A stretch of 64,000 nucleotides of DNA from Mucilaginibacter gossypiicola (GTDB lineage Bacteria > Bacteroidota > Bacteroidia > Sphingobacteriales > Sphingobacteriaceae): positions 124,001 to 188,000 of the forward strand of contig NZ_FOCL01000004.1 in the NCBI RefSeq assembly GCF_900110105.1, read 5' to 3'. Made by a program: the position numbers and the translations under genes. Of the stretch, positions 50,074 to 58,911 are shown in pieces. The notes under the pieces were generated by a model that was not told the DNA's origin, did no database searches, and worked only from the letters and a program-made list of their open reading frames with translations. Within the stretch, counting starts at the first letter, position 1, and each line of letters opens with the position of its first letter.

Positions 50074-51528
50074 TTAATCCTCCGGCTTTTCCTTTGCATC
50101 CGCCATCCTTACAATTCTCGGCTGAAAACTTGCCAATACATCAACCAAATCATGCTGGGCGGCCATTACGGCATGGATGTCTTTATACACCATCGGCGCT
50201 TCGTCAAGGTCACTTCCCATCAGGGTAATGCGTTTATCTACCAGATTAGCGGCAACTGCTTTTGGATCCACGGTTTTAAAAGCTGCGCTTCGGCTCATTA
50301 AACGGCCTGCACCATGCGAGGCTGAGTTGATAGATGCTGCATCGCCTTTACCGCGGACTACAAAGCCCGGTGTACTCATGCTCCCAGGAATAATACCCAA
50401 TACGCCTTCACCTGCAGGAGTGGCACCTTTTCGGTGCACCATTACTTCGGTACCATCGGCCAATTGCTCTTTCCAGGCAAAGTTGTGATGGTTCTCGATC
50501 ATCATTACCGGTTTAAGGTTGAGGGCACGGGCAATCTTGTTGTGGATTTCGTGGTGATTGGCGCTGGCGTAATCGCCGGCCAGGTTCATGGCAATCCAGT
50601 ATTCCTGGCCTTCGTCGTTATCTAAATTTAACCATGCCAAATGTTTGGCTTCCTGCGGAAGTTTGGTTTTGCTCATGGCTATTTTTGAGTAATGATCGGC
50701 AATGCTACCCCCAAATCCGCGTGAACCCGAATGTGACAACAAAGCCAGGTAACTACCCGCCGGGATGCCTTCAAGCGCACCTTCGGTAACGGTAAGCTCT
50801 CCCCATTCAACAAAATGGTTACCGGTACCTGATGTTCCCAATTGAGCATAGGCTTTATCTTTCAGGTTCCGGATCGCTTTGGTTTCGCTCCAGGTAGGGC
50901 GGTCGAACAGCGAGGTATCAAAATGCGTTTTGGTGACCCCGCCAATGCCAAAGTTGGTATGATCAAGCAAAAGCCCTTTAAGCATGTCGGTTTCGGTATC
51001 AACCACACCGGCAGGTAAATCAAAAATACTCAAACACATTCGGCAGGCAATATCCACCCCAACCGCAAAAGGGATGATGGTATTGGCAGTTGTAGCCAGT
51101 ACGCCGCCGATAGGCAGGCCGTAACCCTGATGCGCGTCGGGCATTAAAGCACCTGCAACGGCTATAGGTAATTTAATCGCCGTCTTCATCTGTGCAAGCG
51201 CACCTACCTCAATATGCTCAAGACCATAAACCGGGAAATCGGCAATCTCCTGTTTCAGGGCAAAGGTAGTTCGCGGTTGTTTCAGGAATTTCCCTTCTTT
51301 ACGCAAATCGATCACCGCTTCGGCCAGGTTTTTAAACTTACCGCCTTTTTTAAGGGCGTAGGGCATTGGGTCGTCAATAAGGGCTTCCAAATTAGCCAGG
51401 ATCTGTTCCTTATCCATTACGCCATGTTTTAACAGGCCATTGGCCACACGGCTAAAGTTCTCTAATATTTTTACGTCGTTAATACCTAATGCGGTAAGTT
51501 CGTTGTTGCTTATTTTTATCTTTTCCAT
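50074..51528 (-). CDS. rtcB: RtcB-family RNA ligase
   Basis: 484 residues, normal length. Key motifs are present: MPDAHQGYGLPIGGVLAT, the Mn-binding Asp/Cys in GVDIACRM, GTSGTGNHFVEWG, LLSHSGSRGFG, and SHGAGRLMSR (guanylated-His region). RtcB joins 2',3'-cyclic phosphate ends to 5'-OH ends, repairing cleaved tRNA and rRNA. It is divergent from a WYL regulator and kptA, and its promoter carries an operator nearly identical to that of rsr. A perfect 20-bp palindrome lies 12 bases before its start codon. Confidence 0.95.
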   Translation of the reverse strand: MEKIKISNNELTALGINDVKILENFSRVANGLLKHGVMDKEQILANLEALIDDPMPYALKKGGKFKNLAEAVIDLRKEGKFLKQPRTTFALKQEIADFPVYGLEHIEVGALAQMKTAIKLPIAVAGALMPDAHQGYGLPIGGVLATTANTIIPFAVGVDIACRMCLSIFDLPAGVVDTETDMLKGLLLDHTNFGIGGVTKTHFDTSLFDRPTWSETKAIRNLKDKAYAQLGTSGTGNHFVEWGELTVTEGALEGIPAGSYLALLSHSGSRGFGGSIADHYSKIAMSKTKLPQEAKHLAWLNLDNDEGQEYWIAMNLAGDYASANHHEIHNKIARALNLKPVMMIENHHNFAWKEQLADGTEVMVHRKGATPAGEGVLGIIPGSMSTPGFVVRGKGDAASINSASHGAGRLMSRSAAFKTVDPKAVAANLVDKRITLMGSDLDEAPMVYKDIHAVMAAQHDLVDVLASFQPRIVRMADAKEKPED

Positions 51529-51540
51529 AGCGCTTCTTAA

Positions 51541-51560
51541 CCTCCGCCAATTGGCGGAGG
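51541..51560 (-). promoter_or_regulatory. Perfect palindrome in the rtcB leader containing GGAGG
   Basis: CCTCCGCC-AATT-GGCGGAGG. On the rtcB transcript the Shine-Dalgarno-like GGAGG is in the 3' arm, 12 bases before the ATG, so folding would hide it. Confidence 0.6.
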
Positions 51561-51596
51561 GGTTTCTTGATTAGCTGCTTTTATTATTTAATGATA

Positions 51597-51636
51597 CAAA
51601 GTAAAATTGCAACTGCGCAATGTATTTGCGTAGTGA
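51597..51636 (-). promoter_or_regulatory. rtcB promoter with shared RNA-repair operator
   Basis: Operator 51610-51636: CAACTGCGCA, 7-base spacer ATGTATT, TGCGTAGTGA. The -7 box TTACTTTG (minus strand, 51597-51604) is five bases away, the same spacing as at rsr; both boxes continue as CTTTGTATCA. Confidence 0.85.
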
Positions 51637-51682
51637 AAAATAATTTTATAATATTATAAAAAAATGGATATTAATTGCTCCG

Positions 51683-51775
51683 TCATTGCGAAGTACGAAG
51701 CAATCCCCAATAGGCAGAGCCGCTATGCAGGCGTGTCTGTACAGTTCGCGATTGCTTCGTACCTCGCAATGACGG
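51683..51775. repeat. Dispersed palindromic repeat family B
   Basis: CGTCATTGCGAAGTACGAAGCAATC ... GATTGCTTCGTACCTCGCAATGACG (arms cited in part), a long imperfect hairpin. Related elements are at 42664-42691 (half) and 59957-60043. It separates the rtcB promoter from the WYL gene. Confidence 0.75.
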
Positions 51776-51799
51776 GTGATAAACATCCGAAATCAAAAT

Positions 51800-52861
51800 A
51801 TGCCTGTAAACCGCAACGCCCTTATCCGTTACCGAACCATTGACAGCTGCTTGCAAAACCGCCGCAAACAATGGACACTTGACCACCTGATTGAAGCCTG
51901 CTCCGAAGCTTTGTACGAGTACCAGGGAATAGACAGTGGAGTTAGCCGCCGTACCGTACAGGCCGATATTGAAATGATGCGCAGTAATAAGCTGGGTTAC
52001 GAAGCGCCCATTGTAGTGATCGATAAAAAGTATTATACCTATTCGGATAAGAATTACAGTATCAATAATATTCCCCTCAACAATCAGGATATGCAGGTGC
52101 TCAGCGAAGTGGCCGGGCTGCTTGGTCAGTTTAAAGGCCTCGGTCATTTTGCCGATCTCAACGAAATGGTAACCAAACTCGAAGACAAGATCTACAGCCA
52201 GAAAACACATAGCGTACCAGTAGTAGATTTTGAAAAAAATGATAACCTAAAGGGTTTGGAGTGGATAGAGATCATCCGCAAGGCTATTGTGGCTAAAAAT
52301 ACGCTGAGTATTACCTATCAATCATTTAAGGCAAGAGAGGCCAGTACATTTTGTTTCAGCGCTTATTTATTAAAAGAATATCGTAACCGCTGGTTTGTGC
52401 TGGGAGTAAAGAATTTAGGGACTAAACAATTGCTTACACTGGCGCTCGACAGGATCCAGACTGTTGAAGTACACGCTGATAAGTATATTGAAAATACGCA
52501 GGTTAACCTCGCTACGTATTACAATGATGTGTTGGGCGTAACTAAGTCGGCAGGGCAGCGTGATGTTGAGGTGACTTTTTGGATAGATGATAAAAATGCA
52601 CCTTACGTTATCACTAAGCCCTTGCATCACACGCAAAAGATACTGAAGGTTACCGTAGACGGGACAATATTCAGCATAAAAGTGGTCATGAATTTTGAGC
52701 TGGAACGCGAGCTGCTTGGCTTCGGGCCAAAGTTAAAAGTGCTTGGGCCGCGGATATTGGTTAAGCAAATGAAAGACCTGTACCGGAAATCATTGGAGCA
52801 CTATACTGGTGATAGCCCGATTCCGCATGGAAAGAATTTGAGCAGTTTGTTGAATTCATGA
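51800..52861 (+). CDS. WYL-domain transcriptional regulator
   Basis: 353 residues from ATG 51800 (MPVNRNALIRYRTIDSCL); an upstream in-frame ATG at 51776 lies at the edge of the repeat element. It has an N-terminal winged helix (LDHLIEACSEALYE...SRRTVQADIEMMR), a central WYL domain (LSITYQSFKAREASTFCFSAYLLKEYRNRWFVLG) and a C-terminal WCX region. WYL proteins sense nucleic acids or nucleotides and control stress and repair operons. Divergent to rtcB and 24 bases before kptA, it is the best candidate for binding the shared rsr/rtcB operator. Confidence 0.9.
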   Translation: MPVNRNALIRYRTIDSCLQNRRKQWTLDHLIEACSEALYEYQGIDSGVSRRTVQADIEMMRSNKLGYEAPIVVIDKKYYTYSDKNYSINNIPLNNQDMQVLSEVAGLLGQFKGLGHFADLNEMVTKLEDKIYSQKTHSVPVVDFEKNDNLKGLEWIEIIRKAIVAKNTLSITYQSFKAREASTFCFSAYLLKEYRNRWFVLGVKNLGTKQLLTLALDRIQTVEVHADKYIENTQVNLATYYNDVLGVTKSAGQRDVEVTFWIDDKNAPYVITKPLHHTQKILKVTVDGTIFSIKVVMNFELERELLGFGPKLKVLGPRILVKQMKDLYRKSLEHYTGDSPIPHGKNLSSLLNS

Positions 52862-52885
52862 TATAAAATTTATTTTAGTGCTATT

Positions 52886-53440
52886 ATGATAAGCGAAAAG
52901 GAAACGACTGCCTTAAGTAAATTTTTAAGCCTTGTATTGCGTCATCAGCCCGAAACAATTGATATCAAACTTGATGAACAAGGCTGGGTAACAGTTGATG
53001 AGCTGCTACGAAAAGCACAGGCACATGGTAAAAATATAACCCCGGACGTACTGAACCATATAGTTGAAACTAATACAAAAAAACGTTTCGCGTTTGATGA
53101 TACCGGGAAGAAAATCCGCGCCAGCCAGGGGCATTCTGTTGATGTTGAGTTAGGATATGAACCACAAATGCCACCGGATGTATTGTATCATGGAACCGGG
53201 AGCCAGTCGGTTGATGCAATTTTACAATCCGGACTTGAAAAGCGGAGCCGGCAGCATGTGCATCTGAGCAGCGATCTTGATACAGCAGTTAAAGTTGGCC
53301 AACGTCATGGCAAACCTGTTATATTAACCGTTGCGGCAGGGGCGATGCATCTGCAAGGTCACAGATTCTATCTGTCTGCGAACAACGTGTGGCTTACTGA
53401 TTTTGTACCGGCAGGTTTTATCGGAAGACATTCCTCTTAA
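52886..53440 (+). CDS. kptA: RNA 2'-phosphotransferase (KptA/Tpt1)
   Basis: 184 residues. LSKFLSLVLRHQPETIDIKLDEQGWVTVDELL at the start, then the ART-fold part VLYHGTGSQSVDAILQSGL, HVHLSSD and WLTDFVPAGFI, with the conserved Arg-His-Arg-Arg residues in place. The enzyme moves a 2'-phosphate from RNA to NAD+, a healing step after some kinds of RNA ligation, though RtcB itself leaves no 2'-phosphate. Likely co-transcribed with the WYL gene. Confidence 0.93.
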   Translation: MISEKETTALSKFLSLVLRHQPETIDIKLDEQGWVTVDELLRKAQAHGKNITPDVLNHIVETNTKKRFAFDDTGKKIRASQGHSVDVELGYEPQMPPDVLYHGTGSQSVDAILQSGLEKRSRQHVHLSSDLDTAVKVGQRHGKPVILTVAAGAMHLQGHRFYLSANNVWLTDFVPAGFIGRHSS

Positions 53441-53582
53441 TCTCAAGATAAATCCGAAATCGAACATCCGAATTCCGAAATCAAGAAATTGACTTTTGTA
53501 CCCGATAAGTCGAAACTTTATTTTTGAAAACGCTTGCAGCTTATGTACCAAACCCGTTACATTTAGGAAATTATAAACTGAA

Positions 53583-53720
53583 ATGCCAAAACACATCCTG
53601 ATTATTTACGTATTGGTTGCCTGCTGTATCATGGGCATTATGATTAACGCATTTGTAAAATGTTGGTTAAGTAAAAGAGCCGAGCAAAGGCGGATGCTGA
53701 AATCCGTTAACCGTTCCTAA
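53583..53720 (+). CDS. Small membrane protein (45 aa)
   Basis: 45 residues: MPKHILIIYVLVACCIMGIMINAFV as a single hydrophobic helix followed by a basic tail (KCWLSKRAEQRRMLKSVNRS), positive-inside. Start and stop fit between flanking genes. No family recognised; a short membrane peptide is likely. Confidence 0.5.
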   Translation: MPKHILIIYVLVACCIMGIMINAFVKCWLSKRAEQRRMLKSVNRS

Positions 53721-53790
53721 AGTTTTATCGTTAACATAGCAGGTCTTGTAATCAAAGCGGGGCCTGCTGCAAAACACTACCCGGTTTTGG

Positions 53791-54039
53791 CTATCCTTCA
53801 GTGATGTTTACAAGACTTATCACCCTAACCCCGAAAATATCTGCAATTAATATCAGCCGTTCAAGCGTTAAGGCTGTATAACCAAGCTCAAGTTTACTGT
53901 ACGTATTTTGAGAAATATGAAGCCTTGCTGCCATATACTCCTGCGAGTAATTTCTGTTTTCCCGTAGCTTTCTGATATTATTTGTTATTAGTTTAAGCTT
54001 ATCCTTAAGCTCTGCATAGGGTATGTTTGCTTTTTTCAT
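53791..54039 (-). CDS. XRE-family helix-turn-helix protein (82 aa)
   Basis: 82 residues. The HTH_3 domain is IRKLRENRNYSQEYMAARLHISQNTYSKLELGYTALTLERLILIADIFGV, with short flanks. It is a small DNA-binding regulator of the Cro/C1 type. No adjoining toxin gene is seen on the same strand. Confidence 0.88.
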   Translation of the reverse strand: MKKANIPYAELKDKLKLITNNIRKLRENRNYSQEYMAARLHISQNTYSKLELGYTALTLERLILIADIFGVRVISLVNITEG

Positions 54040-54167
54040 TATATTTCATAATAATATAAATTATATCAAATTACGAAATTTTTATCAAATTGGATTTTGT
54101 TAAATTCTGAAAATGAAAATGATGGATAGGCTGTTTTTTAGTAGTTTAGTTCGAAAAACCTTTCACA

Positions 54168-54923
54168 ATGATCAAACGAATTTTAATACCTGTGCTGCTA
54201 TGTGCAGCGCTGATAAATAATGCGACAAAAGTGCGGGCGCAGGTATTTAAAGTCGAGTCGTTTGATGGTACACGCGGCGAGATCAAAGTAAAGCCAATCG
54301 ACTCCCACGGGATTTTGAAAATACTGTACCTGAAGAATGTGATAAATGTGAGCGATGTTAACTACATAAAATCCGCAAAGCGGTTAAACAAGCATTTTAT
54401 AAAGGTTGTTTATGCTGTACGCGCAGGTGTTGGCATGGAGCTATTACATACTTTGATTTTAAGTATCGATACCAAAAAGTTGTACCAATCAATGCATATC
54501 ACATCGTTTTTTGAAGAGAATTTTATTGATTTCAGCAAACCGGTTGATACTGCCAATATGGTTGATGTGCATAGCATTTACAATGTGAGTTTAGCTTTTT
54601 TTGATAGCCGGCATCAGGGCGGTAAAGTGAAAATTAAGATCCATGACGAACGGTCATCAAAACATAATACAGGAGACGATTTTAAAAGAGATACAGCTCT
54701 TGTTTTAAATTTTGATGTTAACCGGCACATCTTTTATGATTCGCTAAAAAGCATATCGCAAAACTTTACGGTTTATAATGCTAAAACCAATAACGAAAGC
54801 AAGAAATACATAAGCGGGACATATCCTTCTATGCACTTTAGCCAAAATGTATATTACTACATAAAAGGTGAATGGTATGAGAGGGACATTTATGGTAACT
54901 TATCAGGATTTACCTATAGGTAG
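54168..54923 (+). CDS. Secreted unknown protein (251 aa)
   Basis: 251 residues with a signal peptide (RILIPVLLCAALINNATKVRAQ). The mature part is basic and Tyr/His-rich, with FKRDTALVLNFDVNRHIFYDSL and a C-terminal aromatic segment (YYYIKGEWYERDIYGNLSGFTYR). No family recognised. Confidence 0.65.
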   Translation: MIKRILIPVLLCAALINNATKVRAQVFKVESFDGTRGEIKVKPIDSHGILKILYLKNVINVSDVNYIKSAKRLNKHFIKVVYAVRAGVGMELLHTLILSIDTKKLYQSMHITSFFEENFIDFSKPVDTANMVDVHSIYNVSLAFFDSRHQGGKVKIKIHDERSSKHNTGDDFKRDTALVLNFDVNRHIFYDSLKSISQNFTVYNAKTNNESKKYISGTYPSMHFSQNVYYYIKGEWYERDIYGNLSGFTYR

Positions 54924-55208
54924 GTAAAGTGTATATTGACGTTATAAACGAGGCGTAGAAAATCGCATAGCCAGCCCATAAAGTATTGATAATGGCGCTG
55001 ATATCAGTAAATAACGTAAAACCCGTATTTCGAAAGCGTATAAACACTATGTTAACCGGGGATTTTTATCCTCAATTTTATCTTCTCCAATTAAAGTAAA
55101 CTTACCGTAACATCAATTTGTGGTTTTCTTAACCGATGCGAAGGCTTGTTGCGGAATAACTGTGCGAACTAATCAACATCAAATTATATAAACCTTAAAT
55201 TACAACCT
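54924..55208. other. Intergenic, nothing recognised
   Basis: About 285 bases between two unknown genes on the same strand. No hairpin with T-run, tRNA or small gene stands out. Confidence 0.4.
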
Positions 55209-55670
55209 ATGTCTTTTTTATCAAACCTTTGGGACCATGTAAAATCCCTGTTCCACAACGCTTCGGGCGCTGTTCATGAAATTATCACCGTGGCCGACAA
55301 AGTTGCCAACACAATTAAAAATCTCGAAGCAAGTCAGGCCGGGCAATTTCTGGAAACTACGCTCGAAACCCTGGTGCCCGCATCGGCAGTAATTGTGAAT
55401 GGTATTAAATTATGGCTGCCTAAAGTGGTTACCGATTTGAATTGGGCTGTACAGGAAGATGGCAAAACCGACGAGCAAAAAATAGCCGATGCTGTGGGCT
55501 ATTTAGCAAAGCTTAAAGGTGCCAATCCTGATGCATACGCCAGCCAGCTAAACACCCTGAATGCCCTCATTCAGAAATGGATGTCGGATCAGCAGGGTGC
55601 CGGGCTTAATATTCAGCAGGCCCTTACTATAAGCCAGGTAAACCACAATCCCGACCTGGTTTCGGCGTAA
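55209..55670 (+). CDS. Unknown soluble helical protein (153 aa)
   Basis: 153 residues starting MSFLSNLWDHVKSLFHNASGAVHEI, amphipathic helices throughout, no signal peptide. The N-terminal third (NLWDHVKSLFHNASGAVHEI) could associate with membranes. No family recognised. A strong shared terminator follows. Confidence 0.7.
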   Translation: MSFLSNLWDHVKSLFHNASGAVHEIITVADKVANTIKNLEASQAGQFLETTLETLVPASAVIVNGIKLWLPKVVTDLNWAVQEDGKTDEQKIADAVGYLAKLKGANPDAYASQLNTLNALIQKWMSDQQGAGLNIQQALTISQVNHNPDLVSA

Positions 55671-55682
55671 TAAGGATGTTGT

Positions 55683-55717
55683 AAAACTTACGAAGTTTTT
55701 CAAACTTCGTAAGTTTT
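55683..55717. terminator. Bidirectional terminator hairpin (repeat family F)
   Basis: AAAACTTACGAAGTTT / AAACTTCGTAAGTTTT, perfect 16-bp arms with a 3-base loop, between convergent genes. Core shared with 37529-37561. Confidence 0.85.
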
Positions 55718-55727
55718 CACCTTTCAC

Positions 55728-57290
55728 CTACTCTGATTTTTTGATAATCTCTCTTACGATGTTATCAAGCTCAAGGGCCGAGATGTTGATGAAGCTTACC
55801 AGCTCGGCAGCATCAGGGTTGTGGTTAAGGTGGTCGCCCAGCAGGTTGGTAAGGCCCATGACGCGGGCAACGGGAGCGCGTACAATATGTGCCTGGGTCC
55901 AGGCAATTTCCTTTAGCTGTATATTTTGCTTTTCAACTGCACTTACATGATCTTTTAATTGGGTAACATCCCGCTCAATCGAAATCCAATGCGTTGTTTT
56001 ACCGGTATTATCTTTAACCGGCGATACTGATTTACTGCTCCAGTAGCGTTCGCCGTTCTTTTTATAATTAATAACTTCAACTTCAAAAGGGCCGTTTTGC
56101 TCAAAGGTATCAATCATTTCACCTGTATCAGGCAGTTGGTTGTTAGCACCCCACAAAATATTGGTAAATGTATCTGTAACTTCCCATTGGCTGTACCCTG
56201 TTATATATGTAAAAGCCTCATTTACATATACAATTTTTCGCTGGTGCATGTTGTCGGGCTCAGCCTCAACTATTACTACAGCATCCGTAGCGTATCGCAA
56301 TGCCGATTCGGTAAGTCTGAGCCATTGTTCTTCCTCTTTTTGACGGGTAATGTCCTGCATGGCTCCAATAACTTTTACAGGTACGCCCGTAGTGGGATCC
56401 CTTACAATAAAGGCCCGGTCAAGTACATGTTTGTATTTGCCATCGGCACATAAAAAGCGATAGCTTAACTGAAGGAGGGTATCGCCTTTTTTTAAGGCCT
56501 GGTTTATTTGTTCGTTAATTAACCCGAGATCCGCAGCATGGAGTTTGGTTTTAAGCCATTTATTTACGTTTTTAACCTCATTTAACGGATGCCCAAATAT
56601 TTCGCGCATACCGTAGTTGTATGAAATGGAATCATGGGCTATGTCCCAATCCCAAATAGTATCGGTTGTAGCGCGGGCGACTGTTTCATACCGGTTATTG
56701 CTTTGTTGCAGGCCATTAAACAACATGGGGAGCAGTATAGCCATTACAGCACACAAAATCACCAGATTTACGGATACGGCTATCCATGACCCCAATGTAT
56801 ATTGCAAGCCGATGCCGCTTCTTAATAAATGAAAATGAACGCAAATTCCTACCGAAATACAAACAGCAGTATTAACATAAACGGTAAAAAAGGCGTGTTC
56901 GCCATGAAAAATCAGCAGGCAGAACAAGGTAATGGCTAACAGGTAAACCAGGCCGGGGCCAAACCAGCCAAGGTAATAGAGCAAGCCAATTGCCAGTGTA
57001 TACAGTAGCCCGATAAACCACCCTTTACGAACATTTATGCTTAACCCGGGTAATAGGGCAGATGCAGCTATGCTGATAACTATAAATATGTCGAAAAATG
57101 CAAGCTGGTACAGATTACTTACAATACTCATGTAAACGCCAGGCACCAATGCAAAAAGGAACAACGGGAACAAATACAGCATCATGGTAGCAAACAGCCT
57201 GTTGCTCCAATAAGGAAGACCATGTAATTGAGCTGAAGTTCCAGAGCAATTTTTAATAATGGTAGTTTTGTAGGCTTGCCAGATCTTCAT
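55728..57290 (-). CDS. Membrane PAS sensor with phospho-acceptor helix but no ATPase domain
   Basis: 520 residues. The N-terminal ~190 residues contain six or so membrane helices, followed by two PAS/PAC modules (WDWDIAHDSISYNYGMREIFG...; ESALRYATDAVVIVEAE...) with PAC ends (VIGAMQDITRQKEEEQWL; WISIERDVTQLKD). The last ~60 residues hold an H-box-like helix HIVRAPVARVMGLTNLLGDH and its return helix, then the protein stops. HATPase_c is absent, so it cannot autophosphorylate alone. It may be a receiver of phosphate from another kinase or a regulatory partner. Confidence 0.85.
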   Translation of the reverse strand: MKIWQAYKTTIIKNCSGTSAQLHGLPYWSNRLFATMMLYLFPLFLFALVPGVYMSIVSNLYQLAFFDIFIVISIAASALLPGLSINVRKGWFIGLLYTLAIGLLYYLGWFGPGLVYLLAITLFCLLIFHGEHAFFTVYVNTAVCISVGICVHFHLLRSGIGLQYTLGSWIAVSVNLVILCAVMAILLPMLFNGLQQSNNRYETVARATTDTIWDWDIAHDSISYNYGMREIFGHPLNEVKNVNKWLKTKLHAADLGLINEQINQALKKGDTLLQLSYRFLCADGKYKHVLDRAFIVRDPTTGVPVKVIGAMQDITRQKEEEQWLRLTESALRYATDAVVIVEAEPDNMHQRKIVYVNEAFTYITGYSQWEVTDTFTNILWGANNQLPDTGEMIDTFEQNGPFEVEVINYKKNGERYWSSKSVSPVKDNTGKTTHWISIERDVTQLKDHVSAVEKQNIQLKEIAWTQAHIVRAPVARVMGLTNLLGDHLNHNPDAAELVSFINISALELDNIVREIIKKSE

Positions 57291-57595
57291 CAGTTTTTTG
57301 TTACTCCCTCCATATTTACCATGCTGGCATCTGGTTGCTGATTTGGGCGCGCAAAGTACAATTCAGGAATAATGTATTGCAAAAAACAAGGCATAGGATG
57401 TAGTACCGTCGGTTGTCTAAAATACTAAATAAACATATAGGTTGTACGGACTGCCGGGGCATTATGTAACAATGTGATGTAATGTTTAATTAAGTTTTTG
57501 CTATGAATGTTCATAATGAGATATTTAAGTATTGAATTGTTTCTTTTTTTTCCTGCTTACCCGACATTTAATGCTCTTTTTAATCGTGTAAAATT
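57291..57595. other. Divergent intergenic region
   Basis: About 305 AT-rich bases between divergent genes. No specific site identified. Confidence 0.4.
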
Positions 57596-58516
57596 ATGAA
57601 AAGGATACTCATATTAGCTTTTATTCTTATAGGTGGTGTTTTTATCACGGACGCATCGGCTCAGCAAGCCGGTAACAAGCTTCCCCGTTTACTCATCAGA
57701 CTGGACGATATAGGGATGAACCACTCGGTAAATATGGCTATGCTTAAAGCTGCACAAACGGGTATGCCGCTTTCTGCTTCGGTACAGTTTGCATGCCCGT
57801 GGTATCAGGAAGCCGTTGAAATATTGAAGCAGTATCCTAATGTTACAGTAGGCGTTCATCTCACTTTAACATCCGAATGGAAAAATTATCGCTGGGGGCC
57901 GGTAGCCGGTCGTACCGCTGTTCCGAGCCTGGTTGATTCAAACGGATATTTTCCGCAATCAACCCGGGCATTTGCCAAAAGCGGGTATAAGCTGAGTGAA
58001 ATTGAAACCGAATTATCGGCGCAGATTGAAAGGGCGCAGGAATCGGGGTTAAAAATAACTTACATTGATCCGCATATGGGCATTATGTTATCTACACCAG
58101 AGTTACGGGCGCTAACCGAAAAACTGGCCCGTAAATACAAACTGGCCATATCAACCCTAAGCAGCGTAACTTATTTTGGCGAGACCTATAAAGAAATGTG
58201 GGGCGAACCCATCGCTACAAAAAAGAAAGCGTTTTTGGCGTATGTCAACAATCTGAATCCCGATAAACCTAACTTGATGGTACTGCATACCGCTACCCCA
58301 AATCCCGAAATGGATGTACTGGTTGATATGAACAGTAACATGATGAATTCAAAAGATGGTAAACCGCTTACCAGCGTGCACCGCTAAACAGAACTTAACG
58401 CCCTGTTGTCGCCGGAATTTGCAGCGATGATTGGCAAAAAGTTTCAACTCATTAATTATCAGCAATTACTTGCAGGTACCGACATTAGCGTACTTAAACC
58501 TTTAGATAATAAATAA
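57596..58516 (+). pseudogene. ChbG/YdjC-like deacetylase interrupted by an in-frame stop
   Basis: The first 263 codons (57596-58387) encode a signal peptide and a YdjC/ChbG-type carbohydrate deacetylase (LLIRLDDIGMNHSVNMAML, VGVHLTLTSEW, ITYIDPHMGIM; Asp/His metal residues). A TAA at 58385-58387 ends it after SVHR, but the same frame then continues for 42 codons (TELNALLSPEFAAMIGKKF...) to a second stop, giving a typical C-terminus for the family. A single CAA-to-TAA change (Gln) explains this. It could be a nonsense mutation, read-through, or a base-call error. The missing 43 residues follow the catalytic core. Confidence 0.8.
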
Positions 58517-58521
58517 AATGG

Positions 58522-58731
58522 CTATTTTTTTGATGTAGCAATTATAACTATACCGCCAATAACAAATAGGCCGCCAAGGTAGGGGGGCCAGTTAATGGTT
58601 TTTTCCCTTTCGGCCGATACCTGTATGGGGCCGGCATCAATGATCTTTTCTTTTTTTGTATAAGTAAAACCTGTCCAGATGAGCATGGCTGCACCTATCA
58701 CAATCAATAAAATTCCTATAGTTTTATTCAT
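58522..58731 (-). CDS. Small membrane protein (DUF3185-like), 69 aa
   Basis: 69 residues with two membrane helices (IGILLIVIGAAMLIWTGF; LGGLFVIGGIVIIATS) joined by a polar segment (KKEKIIDAGPIQVSAEREKTINWPP). The layout fits the DUF3185-type family common in Bacteroidota. Function unknown. Confidence 0.75.
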   Translation of the reverse strand: MNKTIGILLIVIGAAMLIWTGFTYTKKEKIIDAGPIQVSAEREKTINWPPYLGGLFVIGGIVIIATSKK

Positions 58732-58911
58732 GGCCTAATGATTTGGTTATTTAGAGGAATAACTTTTGCAGGCTATTTGTTTTCAATTGTCATTAGGGCG
58801 GGACATAAAGTTTTTTTGCGTTCAACTTTTCTTTAGATTAGATGCCTGAATCCGGGGCGGTGTACTATTGTCCTGGGTTTTTACTAACATTCTGAAAATT
58901 AATTACCGTAG

